Below, piece by piece: positions 12,588 through 24,436 of a stretch of DNA of 64,000 bases. Each line of letters opens with the position of its first letter. Positions within the stretch are counted from its first letter, which is position 1. This stretch comes from Diphasiastrum complanatum (taxonomy: Eukaryota; Streptophyta; Lycopodiopsida; Lycopodiales; Lycopodiaceae), in NCBI GenBank assembly GCA_029204225.1, contig CM055106.1, positions 45,481,180 to 45,545,179 of the forward strand. Direction: 5' to 3'. The translations under genes were made by a program, and so were the position numbers. The notes under the pieces are model-generated. The model had not been told where the DNA came from. It made no database searches and saw only the letters and a program-made list of their open reading frames with translations.

Positions 12588-13740
12588 TCATATGGATCTC
12601 AAGATCCCCAAATTATTAATAATAGACATCTTTCTATCAAGCACATTTGATAAAAGATACATCCAATCGAAGTTTTCAATGAAGGAGATGCTTATGAATG
12701 CACCAACTTTGCTTCTACTTGATGAAGCATGATCATCAAAATGAACAAGATGAAAAAATTGATGAGAAGTAGAACACCTTGGCAATGACTCTCCAAGTGC
12801 ATTTGCCAAAGCACCATCTTCATGAGCCTTACCATCATGGAACATAGATTGAGGCAATGCAATTGCCTTCTCCTCCTTAAGATGATCCAAGCTCCACTCG
12901 ACCATTCCTCCACAAGGACTAGCTTCCAACTTGAAAAGATTTCCACATCTAGTCCCTCTTGCTACCACTTCACCAACCCTCTTAATCAAGCAAGCATCCT
13001 TCCCAAAGTCAACTTGAAAGCCATCATCAAGCATTTGACCTGAGATTTGTCGTGAGATTAGGCATAAAAAGTACATCACTAAGAGTCATAGTGGATCCAA
13101 CACCAATTGGTACACTACTAATCTTCCTCATAATCCCTTCTACCACATTCACTCTCTTTAGTAAGATTAGCTTGCTTGAAGAACTTTTTTTTCTTGAAAC
13201 GATTAGAAGCATAATACCCCTTATTACTACAAAAAAAGCACTTCTTATTGGATTTGAAACTTGTTGATGAATGTGATGAATCCTCATCACTCTCCTCCTT
13301 GGGATTTTCCTTCTTGAAATGTTGATGTTGCTCTAGTTCCCTTCCTCTTGGCTTGTCCTTTGAGAAGAAAGCTTTGTCTTCTCCGCCATTCTTCAAGGAA
13401 AGTTGATTGATCCTCACTAGCTTGTTCTCTTGCCTACACTCCTCGGAAATGATAACTCCTTGTAGTGCCTCCAATCTTGGAAGCTCCTACTTGATTGCAT
13501 AAGATTGAACAATGTTGTCAAATTCATCTCCTAGTCCATTAAGGATCACTTGCACTAACTCTCTTTGGTTGAGATGGTTTCATATGCAAGCAAGCTCTCT
13601 ATGAAGATCTTTCACTCTCAAAACATTATTTGAGGCACTCTCATCACTCTTTTGGTAACATTGGAAGTTTTACCCAGGAGCACCTCACTTTATCAAGAGT
13701 AATTTCGCTGCTCCTACAAGAGGATTAGCATCCTCCTCAA
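12588..13740 (-). pseudogene. Ty1-copia gag-protease-preintegrase remnant
   Basis: From right to left on the minus strand: a gag tail rich in Glu/Lys/Ser, a zinc knuckle reading CFFCSNKGYYASNRFKK (about 13205-13255) with the metal-binding His replaced by Tyr and the last Cys by Arg, a protease-to-preintegrase block (VGSTMTLSDVLFMPNLTTNL, about 13040-13100), and a spacer with GEVVARGTRCGNLFKLE (about 12930-12985). Frames change between blocks and the protease active site itself is missing. It is clearly dead. Confidence 0.75.
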
Positions 13741-13748
13741 GCTCAAGA

Positions 13749-14750
13749 TTGGATCCTCAAGCTCGGTATTCAAAAAATCAAAAGTTTAGATCCAAGAGAT
13801 CTACAAAGTCAGGCTCTACTGACAAGAAGAGCAACATGCTGTCTGGACCAAATTCTGGTTCAGGATCGAATTCAAGCTCTTCATCATTCCAACCAATGCA
13901 GAAACTTTTCTGCAGATATTGTAAGAGGACTGGCCACGAAATCAAGGACTACCGAACTTTGAAGTACAACAACGAAAAGAAGAAGCGGTTCCAACAACAA
14001 TCACATAGTGCTACAGTCAGTCACTCAAATCAGCAACAACAAGAAAAAGAAGATGAAGCAGCTTTCATGACCAAAGTCGAAGAACAACAGAAAATCGATT
14101 CGTGGTATCTAGATTTTGGAGCAACTCAACACATGACTCACCATCGCGACTAGTTCAAAGGCTATAAGTCATTCACCCACTCTTGAGTTGTGCAACTTGG
14201 AGACAACTCATCACATTCAATCGAAGGTGAAGGAACAGTCAGAGTTGAATTCAAAAGAAGTGAAGTCAAGTTGCTATCCAATGTTCTCCACATTCCAAAT
14301 CTAACTAAGAATTTGTTCTCGGTTAGCAGAATCACTGATTCAGGTCGGAGGGTCGAATTCGATATAGAAGGCTACACAATTCTTGACAAATCTTGGAAGG
14401 TACTAGCCTACGGAAGAAGAAGCGACTATTTGTACAAATGCAGCCATTGCTATTCTTATAACAGTCAAGCTCTTCACACAACCACTTTTAAATCAACTGA
14501 TATGTTGTGGCATTTCAAACTTGGCCATCTTAACTTCAACAATATTCAGCAAATGTTAGTTCAAAGTCTAGTACAAGATCTGTCTTCAGTCAGCAAGCCA
14601 ACTTCTCCATGCGAAAGCTGTATTATCAGCAAGCATGCTAGGAGTCCCTTCAGTTAAGACTCAGTTCATACATCCAAAGGCTTGCTTGACCTTGTATATA
14701 GCAACATTTGTGGCCCAATGCAAACTGCTTCCACAGGGGGAGCTCTCTAT
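13749..14750 (+). pseudogene. Ty1-copia gag-protease-integrase start
   Basis: Ordered blocks: a Ser-rich gag linker; knuckle CRYCKRTGHEIKDY (about 13908-13950) with the fourth ligand Cys changed to Tyr; protease WYLDFGATQHMT (about 14101-14137), where DSGA has become DFGA; the block LLSNVLHIPNLTKNLFSVSR; the preintegrase MLWHFKLGHLNFNNIQ (about 14503-14550); a CESCIISKHARSPFS zinc-binding end; and the start of integrase (LDLVYSNICGPMQTAS) before the sequence breaks at about 14750. In-frame stops lie after 14150 and near 14655. Confidence 0.88.
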
Positions 14751-14753
14751 TAT

Positions 14754-14886
14754 CTACAGAAAATCATTTTTGTGTTCTCCTGGCTGAGTAAAGACTGCTC
14801 CAACTGCATACTTTGATGAGTCCATATGCAGCCTGTTTTTCCAAGTAAACCTAGTTGCATCATCTATGATTGTCTCTAGCTCTCGT
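14754..14886 (-). pseudogene. Ty3-gypsy RNase H fragment
   Basis: The minus strand reads DDATRFTW then LHMDSSKYAVGAVFTQPGE, the start of gypsy RNase H, where D-A/S-S-x-x-A-V-G-A-V-L-x-Q is diagnostic. Only about 44 codons remain, wedged between two copia pieces of opposite strand. Confidence 0.7.
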
Positions 14887-14925
14887 AAACCAATCACTTT
14901 ACCACTACGATTCTCTGATGAGTTA

Positions 14926-15702
14926 TTACCCAGTCCTTGAGACATGAAACTCCTTACTCGATTGCCTTGGCTGGCAATCACGCTGTTGAGAGAGGAGGCT
15001 CTCCACTGCGCTGCCCTCCTGTCTCGTTCCCCAAATCGTTGAGCCTCGTTCTCCAAATCGCTGGCCTGCTATCACGTTCTCCAAATCGCGATTGAGCTTG
15101 GCATTGTTCTTCTTTCCACCTTTGGAGCTTGATGGTTGATCATCATTCTTGGTCTCCTTGCGGTGGATCTTCTTCTTTGACTTCACCTTTCCCTTGCTTG
15201 AGAAGTTGGCCTTCTCATCACCATCATGCAACTTCAAGGATCCAATCCTTTGCTTGACATGAAGGATCCTACTCTCCGCGGCCACAAGCACACTATGGAG
15301 CTTGTCAATGGAAGGTAGTGCATCTTGAATAGCAAAGCTTTGTACAAGATTGGAGAAGTCATCTTCAAGACCATTCAAAATGATTTGAACAAGTTCATCA
15401 TCATGAATACCCTCACTAATGATGGAAAGTTATTTGTTGAGAGATTTTATTCTCAAGACATACTCTTGAGCACTCTCATCACTCCCTCTAATGCTTTGAA
15501 GAACTTTGTTTCTAATCACAAGCACTCTAGAGGTATTTTTGGATTCATAAATCCCTTTAAGGTAGTTCCATGCCTCCTTGGCCGAGGTACAAGATGCCAC
15601 TTCCTTTAGAAGTTCATTACTAACATTCATTTTCAAGCAATTTAATGCTAGTCTAGCTCTCTTTTTGTACCTCACTTGATCTTGACCTCCTTGAGAGGTC
15701 AA
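14926..15702 (-). pseudogene. Ty1-copia gag remnant
   Basis: From the right, the minus strand reads a copia gag: ALNCLKMNVSNELLKEVASC, AKEAWNYLKGIYES, then DELVQIILNGLEDDFSNLVQ and a helix-rich tail ending in a Lys/Ser linker, with one stop near 15430. The zinc knuckle is missing, because the frame degenerates into a Gln/Arg-rich stretch near 15060. The family resembles the + strand gag at 2545-3060. Confidence 0.85.
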
Positions 15703-18700
15703 GATGGAAAAAAGAGAAAGGGTCAGGGACTATATTGAACGGGTCAAATATCTACGATCCGAGTGTAGTGCAGCCCTAATTCCCGATCATGCGGTGATCA
15801 CGTGGTTCCTAGCAGGACTACCACGTAACATCCTGAGAGAACTGAATCGATCGGAGCAGTACACTACTCTGCAATAAGCTATGGAGGATGTCATCAGGGA
15901 AGAGGATGAGGGATCAGACAACGAATATCCATCCACCCATACTCCTACTCCCTCAATAGCATCGTCATCATCAAATACTTCCACTCTATCCATAGAACTG
16001 CTGTTGGAACATATGAAAAAATTACACAAACAACAGATGGAGCAGCTCACATAGCAGTTTGATCAGAAATTAAAAGCCTTACAAGGAGCTGTAGCAGCAA
16101 GGCCAAATCTACCGGAACAAAACCAACTACAATATCCCCGACGTGAAAATGTATGGTGTTCAGTATGCACACAAAACCATACAGCGAAAGAGTGTCCGGT
16201 CCTAAAGCAAAATCTGAGACTGACCCATTGATTCTGTCATTTGTGCAACGCAACATCGCATGATACGACATTTTGCCCATTTAACCCTCGGATTGTCCAA
16301 CAGAAAAGGAGTCTTTATCAGACTTCTTATCCATATCATCAAGGGGCACCAAATGTGGCACCGAGGTATAGCGCACCGAATAATCAACAGCATATGGCCT
16401 TACCTGCACCACTGGGGCCAACCAATCAACAGGTGGCCCACGTAAACTTGACAGCGGCAGAATCAGAGATGCCAGTACCACCTCTATCAATGGTATGGGC
16501 CAGATGAACCGTATATGGATCCTGTCATAAATGAATATATTGCGGCCTATGCAGTTCAAACTCATCCTCAAGGTGAAAGAAATTACGGCTGCTACGGATG
16601 TGGCGAAGGACACAATAATTGCTGAATGTCCTTAGAAGGGACAATATACATCCTTCTGCCGACAATGCGGTTATGGGCACTACTTTTAAAATTGTCCATT
16701 CAGACCTAATCTCCATCTGCATATCGTGTTTTACTGGGAAAACCATGGTTGAGGACTCAAGTAGTACACAATTGGGGTACAGGGAAACTCACCTTTGAGA
16801 ACAGAGAGTAGGCTATAAAGGTCGATCCAACCACATGGGCGGTGAAACCACTAACACCCAAGGTTGATGACAGATCATCCACGACAGATCACACAATACA
16901 TCGTCCAAGACAAGCCAAGGGTGGTCACTACAATTTAGAGATGGATGTCGTGAGATGGACGGATGCATAAGCAACGATTGACTGCCAAGCATGTCAATAT
17001 GAATCAACCAAGCACATCTTCACCCAAGTGTTACACCATGGACACACCAATTACATTTGGAGTGAATATGATACAAGTAGCATGGCTGTCAGCGGAATCT
17101 ATTGAGAACCAAGTGGATGATGATTTAGTTCCTTGGCAATATGCTTTGACTTACAACAAGGAGACTGAACTGACTGATGAGCATGTCCTACAGCACATGG
17201 ACCCAGATCGTTATGGAATTAAGAAAGTATCAGATCAACCGCCGCAAAAATCTGCTATGGCAAAAGTTTCAAGGATAGATCCACCAAGGGCACCTGTGAA
17301 CAAGAAGAACCAGTTGAAGCAACACTACAACCAGGTGATCCGATGGAGTGGTCTACCTGAAGAAGCTATAGCTACAGTGGATGTTGATATTCCCAACCAC
17401 GAGGCAAATGCCACACCAATTCCGAAGAAAGACAACAAGGACGAATCCACCAATATGACAAAAAGAGAGAAAAAGAAGGTGTTGGATTCCTTGAAATCAA
17501 TCAGGATGGACTTTGATACAGCATCATCCTTTTCTCAGATGACGAAAAGTCAAAAGATGACCAGTCGCGGGCTAAGATCAATATGTTGAAGGAGGAATCT
17601 CGACGAGCACCAGTTCACGAGATGCTTGAGACCTTCAAGAATTATACCTTGGACGACGTGGTAATTATGATGTCGCAAGCCCAACAAGAATTTGATCAAA
17701 GTCAGGCACCAGCAGAACAAGTCTTCGAAGGACCTGCGCGAACGCAACCCATGAACCTTGCCAAGCTAGGTGAAGAAGAAAAGATCGTATACGTGGGAGA
17801 GCAATTAATGCCCATTCAATTCAAAAGACTACAATCATTTTTGGTGGAGTACAAGGATTGTTTTACCTAGAATTATAGTGATATAAAGGGCATTCCACCA
17901 ACAATAGTCCAACACACTATACCCTTGGTGGATGGAGCAGTCCCCAAGGTGAGTCGTTACTAGCGCTGCAACCCGAACTACACGGAGATGATCAAGCAGG
18001 AATTGCAGAAGCTGTTAGATGCAAATTTCATTTATGAAATCGAGCACACTGAATGGGTATCGTCGATAGTTATAGTACCCAAGAAGAATGGCAAAATGCG
18101 GATCTATGTGAATATGAAGGAGCTAAACACAGTCATTAAAAATGATCATTTTTCTTTGCCCTTTACAGAAAGTGTCCTTGACAGAGTAGCTGGGGCCAAA
18201 GCCTACAATCTTTTGGACGGCTTCAACGATTACAACCAAGTGAAGATAGCATAAGACATCATTCACTATGGAATGGAAAACTTATGCCTGTAAGGTGATG
18301 CCATTGACTTTGCAATGCCCCCAAGCACTTTCCAGCGAGTCGTGCAGCAGCATTCAAAGAGTATTTGCAAAAATTTCTGAAAATTTTCTTGGACAATCTA
18401 TGCGTGCATGGACCAAAATCTGAACATTATCCAATCTGGAGAAGGTGCTACAAAAATGCTGCGAATTCCAGATCTCCTTGAATCTAGAAAAATGTCAATT
18501 TTGGATTACGCATGGCTTGATTCTCGGCCATATAGTATCTAGACATGGGATCGCCACAGACCTATCAAAAATCAGGATCGTTGTTGATCTACCACCTCTA
18601 GGAACGATCTGCGAGGTCTACATCTTTATGGGTCATGCTAACTATTACAGGATCTTCATTCTAAATTTTGCGGAGTAGCACGACCAATTTACAAGCTCAC

Positions 18701-18835
18701 AACGGATTCACATTGGAACGAGAAAGCCCTAAAGGCTTTCCAAAAACTTAAAGATGCATTGGTTTTAGCACCAATTCTACGTCCTCCCAATTGGTCCATT
18801 GAGTTAAATGAAATTTGGCATTCTCTAATCAGTTA
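15703..18835 (+). pseudogene. Ty3-gypsy gag-pol with four zinc knuckles (copy B)
   Basis: It begins mid-gag (RVRDYIERVKYLRSEC, about 15720) directly at the junction with the copia gag. Four CCHC boxes follow at about 16157 (CSVCTQNHTAKEC), 16234 (CHLCNATSHDTTFC), 16590 (CYGCGEGHNN plus a broken end) and 16657 (CRQCGYGHYF-stop-NC). A long linker frame covers 16963-17589. The reverse transcriptase starts near 17990 with WVSSIVIVPKKNGKMRIYV and motif A AYNLLDGFNDYNQVKI. The YVDD-equivalent reads FLDN (about 18385), so the second Asp is lost. A connection-domain relic (LEKCQFWITHGLILGHIVS) runs to about 18560. The copy ends near 18830 where a LINE begins. Confidence 0.88.
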
Positions 18836-21800
18836 AAGGGGATCAGAGGTCGTCGGGGCTCTGACGCAGGGCAGCCATCTCCTCAGTCGCTGCTAGGATA
18901 GGGTTAAGCCATCAGCCTTATATATATATATAGAAAAGATCTCGGTTCAGTTGGTGAGGTGGTCCATCGCAGGGTTCTCTTTGTACAGTTGTTCTCATGG
19001 CTTCTGACATGTCCCTGCTTCATCCTCTCAGTCTCAAATGACCTGCTTCAGCTGTATCTCCCCCTCCTGACTCCCCTCCTCATTCGTGTCAAGCTGTGCT
19101 GGGTTCCTCGCTTGCCACAACACCCTCTATTCCTCCTTCGCCCACCTCTTCCCATGGCATTGTTGCCCCCTCGCTTGGTTGTGAGCCTCCTTTGACCCTT
19201 ATTGCATTGCCTTCTCAACCCCCTGAACGAGTTCCTTGCCATGCTTGTGTCATTTCTTCTCTCCTAGAGGAGGTCTTGCCCGTCACCAGCGTTCTTGTCC
19301 TGCGCTACTTCAGTCGTCTCAATATCGCCCTCCTCTTTCTGCACCCCATTCGCCCTCTGCTTCAGCTTCGTTTTCTTCCCTTGACGTCCTCGGAGCTTTT
19401 CACTTGGGCTTCCCTCGTCCAAGGCTCTACTTTCATATTCCCCTTGCTCTCCGTCGTGAAACTCAAGTTCCTATGCGCCTTCCTCTTGATCACTTGGCTA
19501 TTGACCCCTTTGACATTGTGGCTTGGCATCAATTTCTTCTTTTTCTCCTTTGGTGTCTAGTGCTTCCTCCGAGGGGTGGGGATGCTGGTCATAGACAAAC
19601 TTGTGCTCACCTTCATTGCTTTCTATCGGGAGACTGGGAAACGCTTCATGATGAATACTTTGCACGTTGTTAGGCACTTGCTACTCGCAACTCGCATGAC
19701 TCTCATCCTCAAGGTGCCTCACCTCTCCACCATCGCCTTCATCGCACCCTACATCTTGGGCACGTTGGTGAGTATTCTCGTGCAGCTCGAGCTTTAGCTC
19801 CTCTCACACCCGCTCCCTCTTCTGCTGATACTATTACTGCTCTCCAAGCTCTACATCCTGCTTCTGAAGACATTCTTTTCTTGTTTGTGGAGGACTTTGT
19901 GTCTGATGTTGACTTGGTGCTTGATCATGATTCTTTCTCTCGTGCCTTCCATTGTAGTCCTTGTCTTGTTGTTGGTGGTCCCTCCAGTTTGGTCTATGAA
20001 CACCTTCGTGATTGCTTTCCACCTGAGGACTCTGCTAGTGGCTTTGTTCAACTCTTTCAGGTCTGCTCTTTTATCGCCTCTAGTCACAGTCCTTCTTCTG
20101 TCGCTCATCTTTTGTCTGCATCTCATTTGATCACCATGTCTAAAGCCTTGGGTTGCGTCCATCTCATCGATATTGGCGAAGTCCTCCTCCATCTTGTTAG
20201 TCATTCTATCTGTTTTTAGTTTCAACAAATTTTTGCCTCTTTTCTCTCCCCTCATCAGTTTGGCGTCTCTACTCCTGGCGGCTGTGAAGCTGTCATTCAT
20301 GGTTTGCGTGCCACCCTTGTTTTCCATCCTGACTGGGTTGTTCTCCAAGTGGGTGTTTCCAATGCTTTTAAAACTATTTCTAGAGCTGTGATCTTTCAAG
20401 AGATGCGCGCGGCTGGTGGTGAGTTGGCTCAGCTTATCCCATTTGTGCGGTTGTTCTATGCTACTGAGACTCCTCTCTTTTATAGTCACCATGTGCGCTC
20501 TGGGGATCTTTTCACTATCCAATCTGCAGCATGTATTCGTCAAGGTGATCATTTGGATGGTCCTCTATTTGTTCTGGCTCATTTCCGTGCACTTCGAACT
20601 TCTGTAGAGGCCTTTCCCTCTTGCTTATTTCCTTCGGTTGCTGATGACACTCATGTTGTTGGTTTTGTTCCTACGATGCTCCTCGTATTTCATCATTTCT
20701 CTGAGCAGCTGGCTTCTCTTGGTTTGTCTATTCAACCCCACAAGTGTTCAGTGTGGTCTCCAGCAGGTCTTCCCCCGGACTTTGTTCCTCCTCAAGGTTT
20801 TCTCACTCCTTCGGATGGCATTCGAGTTCTGGGTGTTCCTTTTGGGTCTGCTTCCTTCAACTCTACTTTTCTTGGTGAGTCTCTCTAGGAGGATGTTGCT
20901 CATTCAGATCTGCTTCCCCGGTTGGGCGACACTCAGGTCGCGTTTGGCATCTTGACGTCTTGCTTTATCCAGCGTCTTTCTTATCTGCTGCGGACTTTCC
21001 CCCCTACTCCAGACTTTTTGCATCTCCTCTCTTTCTTTGACAACTCTCTTATGGATGTTTTTGGCCGCCTTTTGGGCCCTGGTTCTTTGGATGGTGTGGA
21101 GACCCTTTCAGCTCGGAACCAGGCTCGGTTACCCATTTTATGTGGAGGTGTGGGTATTCTCTCTATGGTTTCTTCTGCACCTACAGCTTTTCTTGGGAGC
21201 TGGGCTCTTGTCGCCCCTGCTTTGTCTTCTCGGTTTCTTTTTGTCTTTCGTCCTCTCTTGGCGAATTGCATTGCTCATGTGGATAGCGGTTCTCTGCCTT
21301 TCCAGCACCTCCTCATCGCTGCGCGAGAGCTCCTCCCCCTCTCTGCCCAAGCTTGTCTTTCTCCTTTTGAGCAACTCCTCACTTTTAGCTCAGTTCACCT
21401 GCAAGAGACCCTCTTGGAGCACGTGCACAAGCATATTCTTTCCAGCATGCTCTCTGAGGCTCCTTTGGCGTTGCATCGAGCTTGGCTTCTTTCTTGGCGG
21501 GTCCTGGTGTCGGGGCTTGGCTGTCAGCTCGGCCTGTTATCCCTTCTTTCTGGTTGTCTTCGGCCTTCTTCACCACTGCTCTTCGTCCTTGCTTGGGGCT
21601 TCCTCATTCTTCGGTCTTGGGTCTCTCCAGGTGTGTTTGTGGTCACCCTATTGATGCTCTTGCTATCCACCTCCTCTGTTGTCCTTCTGGGAGTGAGCAC
21701 ACAGCTACGCATGATGTTGTCAGAGATGCAGCGGCCGCTATAACCAAAGATGGAGGATTCCATGTCCTCAAAGAGTAGTCTCATGTTCGTCCTTCTTTTG

Positions 21801-22446
21801 CGTCCCACTCTTCCCATAGGCGTGTTGACATTGTCCTCTCTCGGGATGGGCTTCGTACTTTGGCAGATGTTGTTGTTGCTGATCCCACGCGTGGTGACCT
21901 ATTGCCTCGCTCTGCTTTCACACCAGGAGAAGCGGCAGACGTCGCAACACAAGAGAAGGAAAAAAACTACTTCGACAGGCACCCCACTGATGCTTTCCTT
22001 CCTTTGGCTATTGAGACTTATGGCACCTTGCATCGACGCTTTGAGAATTTTCTTCGCATGTGTTCTCATCAGACGGCAGAGCGTCAAGGTATTCTTGGGT
22101 CTATTCTTGTGGCTTCCTTCAAATAATGTGTTTCCATTGCCCTACAACGTGCTCAGGCCCTATCTATTCTGCAACGGGTGACAGTGGCTGGGTCTGCTAC
22201 ATCTCATCTCCCTTCATTAGCTAACTCACCACCTCTTCACTTTTCCGATCTGCTGCAGTCAATTGGCAGACTCCCACGGACATCGTCATAGTTTATGCAA
22301 TGTTATTTTTAATGTTAGGATTTGGATTAATCTTAGCTTTACTATAAGCTTCGCTCTTGTTTGAGCCTACTTTTGTTTAAACTTCCCCTTCGGGGTGTAT
22401 ATATCTTTTTCATCAATGTACCTACTACTTTTTCCTATGAATAAAT
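18836..22446 (+). mobile_element. R2-type non-LTR retrotransposon (zinc finger, RT, restriction-like endonuclease), inactive
   Basis: The N-terminal frame holds a C2HC-like zinc finger with PRGGLARHQRSC (about 19236-19300). A single frame then runs about 19840-21480 with stops only at 20217 and 20886. It holds reverse transcriptase motifs QFGVSTPGGCEAVIHGLRAT (about 20258), motif A VGVSNAFKTISR (about 20350, the catalytic Asp replaced by Gly), RQGDHLDGPLF (about 20541) and ADDTHVVG (about 20641). After a frame shift near 21480 come a CCHC-like box RCVCGHPIDALAIHLLCC (about 21630-21685) and an endonuclease-like segment with VDIVLS, LADVVVADP and EKEKNY (about 21818-21980), fitting a PD-(D/E)XK nuclease. 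Composition is T/C-rich, unlike both neighbours. It sits between a truncated gypsy and a truncated copia. The 5' and 3' edges are inferred from where the neighbours' coding stops and resumes. Confidence 0.8.
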
Positions 22447-23100
22447 GAGGCTATGGAGTCACAAGAATGGAGGGATGCCATGCAAAAGGAGTATGATGCT
22501 CTTATGGAGAATCATACATGGAAGCTTGTGGATCTTCCTCAAGGAAGAAAGCCACTTGAGTGCAAATGGATCTATAGATTGAAGTACAATCAAGATGGGA
22601 GCATCAACAAACACAAGGCAAGGCTAGTGGCAAAGGGGTCCCTGCAAACCAAGGGAGTAGATTTTGATGAAACTTTTGCTCCTGTTGCTAAGCTAGTTTT
22701 CATAAGGTTGATTATTTCTCTTGCAACTACCTTCAATTGGCCTCTATTTCAACTTGATGTGACTAATGCTTTTCTCAATGGATATTTGGAAGAGGAAATT
22801 TTCATGAGGCAACCCGAGGGCTTCATCAAAGAAGATCAAGAGGAAAAAGTGTGTTTGTTGCTAAGAAGCCTTTATGGGCTCAAGCAAGCACCTAGAGCTT
22901 GGTACTCTAGGTTAAATACTTTCTTGAACTCTATTAAGTTTGTTGTAAGTGCTTATGATCCTTCTTTGTACTTAAGATTCAATGATGGTAAGATCATCAT
23001 TCTCATTTTATATGTCGATGACATTATCCTTAGTGGAAATGATCTTGATGGTATACAAGAAGTCAAGTAGAAGCTAGATTTGGAAGATAGTCTTGATATA
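22447..23100 (+). pseudogene. Ty1-copia reverse transcriptase fragment
   Basis: An open frame of about 205 codons covers the copia reverse transcriptase from its entry block (EWRDAMQKEYDALMENHTW) through KARLVAKG, FDETFAPVAK, the motif-A region FQLDVTNAFLNGYLEEEI, LYGLKQAPRAWYSR and the catalytic YVDDIILSG (about 23010-23040). All these motifs are intact. It stops at about 23068 and degenerates at once. This is the best-preserved copia domain in the window, so the insertion is probably comparatively recent, although the rest of pol is gone. The 5' edge directly abuts the LINE. Confidence 0.92.
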
Positions 23101-23475
23101 GATCAAGACCCAAGCTACCAAACACTCTTTGTGATCATTTGTAGATCACATTCAGTCCTTTACTCTGAAATTTGACAATGGACACATGCATGTAGTTTTG
23201 TATTTGTCTAGTTGAGAAATTGACATTTGGAGAAAGTAGGTAGAAGTTAGGTGCAATTTCTGCATGCAAGCTGTTAGGTGTCAATATGATAGTAGTTTAC
23301 ACTTGAATAGGTGTAGGGAATGCATTGAACGTCGTAAGATTTCAATTAATGACACTATCTAGGTCTTGCCACATGGATACTCTCAATGTTAAAACAACTT
23401 TGCTCTTGGTATAGGCTAGTATTATAAACAAGAGCCCCAAGCATGTCAATGGTCAATGGTGAAGCCACGTTGACC

Positions 23476-23478
<3 letters not shown>
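23101..23478. other. No recognisable gene
   Basis: Intergenic sequence between the copia fragment and a GA microsatellite. No motif is seen. Confidence 0.5.

Positions 23479-23553
<75 letters not shown>
23479..23553. repeat. (GA)n microsatellite
   Basis: About 37 GA units, located about 0.9 kb upstream of the reductase start codon. It lacks the adjacent LINE 3'-end motif found beside other GA runs in this window. Confidence 0.97.
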
Positions 23554-23559
<6 letters not shown>

Positions 23560-24178
23560 CATGTTGGAGGCTTGAAGAGCATAATTGCGTGATATTGTCT
23601 CTTGCCTCCAGAGGTAGCCTCATGATTGCATTGAGGATAGGAGGTTGAAAATTCTTGCCTCTAGAGGTAGCTTGCCTTCGGAGGCAATCTCCATTGTTCT
23701 TTCAAGACATATATCAAACCACACGCTTAACTTCCAACAATTTCCAACCACTTTTGCCAACTTTCGGCCAATTGCTAACTTCTGGCAAAATTTGAACAAT
23801 CTCCGACGACTTACATGCACCTTTTCAACGACCTTCCAAGCCTACTTCTTGTGACCTCCTAGGCCAACTTTTGGAGAGTAGCATATTTCGCATTGTGAGT
23901 GATGTGGCCCTTTCATATAACGATGTGGCCCTTTCATATAACGATGGAGGGGCAAGGAGAGATGGGGGAGCAAAGACAGAGATGGTGGAGCACCCCAACT
24001 ACGTTTGGATGATGTTCCATTACCAGTGGCATGTCATTGATGGTGTGAAATAAGTTGATGCATAAATTGTTAATAAGAGACTCATCCAACTTTAAGCCTA
24101 ATTCTCACATGTGCCATGTAGACAAGTGCACCTGGAACCTGTGGCTCAGGGTGGGTAGGTGTGGGTGTGTGTGTGCGC

Positions 24179-24180
<2 letters not shown>
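23554..24180. other. Upstream region of the reductase gene; short direct repeats
   Basis: Contains two near-copies of CTTGCCTC(C/T)AGAGGTAGC around 23602 and 23656. A perfect 21-bp tandem duplication (GATGTGGCCCTTTCATATAAC) lies at 23901-23921 and 23922-23942. No TATA box can be assigned with confidence. A GT-rich stretch at about 24150-24180 leads into the GA run. Confidence 0.5.

Positions 24181-24213
<33 letters not shown>
24181..24213. repeat. (GA)n run in the probable promoter or 5' leader
   Basis: Sixteen GA units preceded by a GT-rich stretch, ending 223 bases before the reductase ATG. GA runs near plant transcription starts are known binding sites for BPC/GAGA-binding proteins. That role here is inference. 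Confidence 0.9.
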
Positions 24214-24216
<3 letters not shown>

Positions 24217-24359
24217 CTATGGAGTTCTCTTCACAGAAAACGTGAGGGAAATGCGAGGAGGAGCAGCAGCAGACGAAGCCTCTCGATGAGCAACGAAGCA
24301 GACAGAGAAGATTGGAGTTAGTGGAAAGCAAAAAAATCAGTCCGTAGATGCTTGCAACA

Positions 24360-24368
24360 ATGGCGTAA
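24360..24368 (+). promoter_or_regulatory. Possible two-codon upstream ORF
   Basis: ATG GCG TAA lies 69 bases upstream of the reductase start. Another short frame (ATG at 24286, eleven codons then TAG) precedes it. If the transcript starts upstream of these, they would be scanned first and could lower translation. The transcription start is unknown. Confidence 0.35.
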
Positions 24369-24436
24369 GCACAATTCCTCAACGAGCTAGATTGGGGTCG
24401 AGGTAGCTAGCTAGCTGCACAAAAGCAGCTGCAGAA

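Noticed and set aside
19851..21817. Long minus-strand open frames (up to 233 codons) rich in Arg, Lys and Thr
   Set aside because: They lie antisense to the LINE reverse transcriptase, whose + strand reading has recognisable motifs. They are shadows of its T/C-rich composition.
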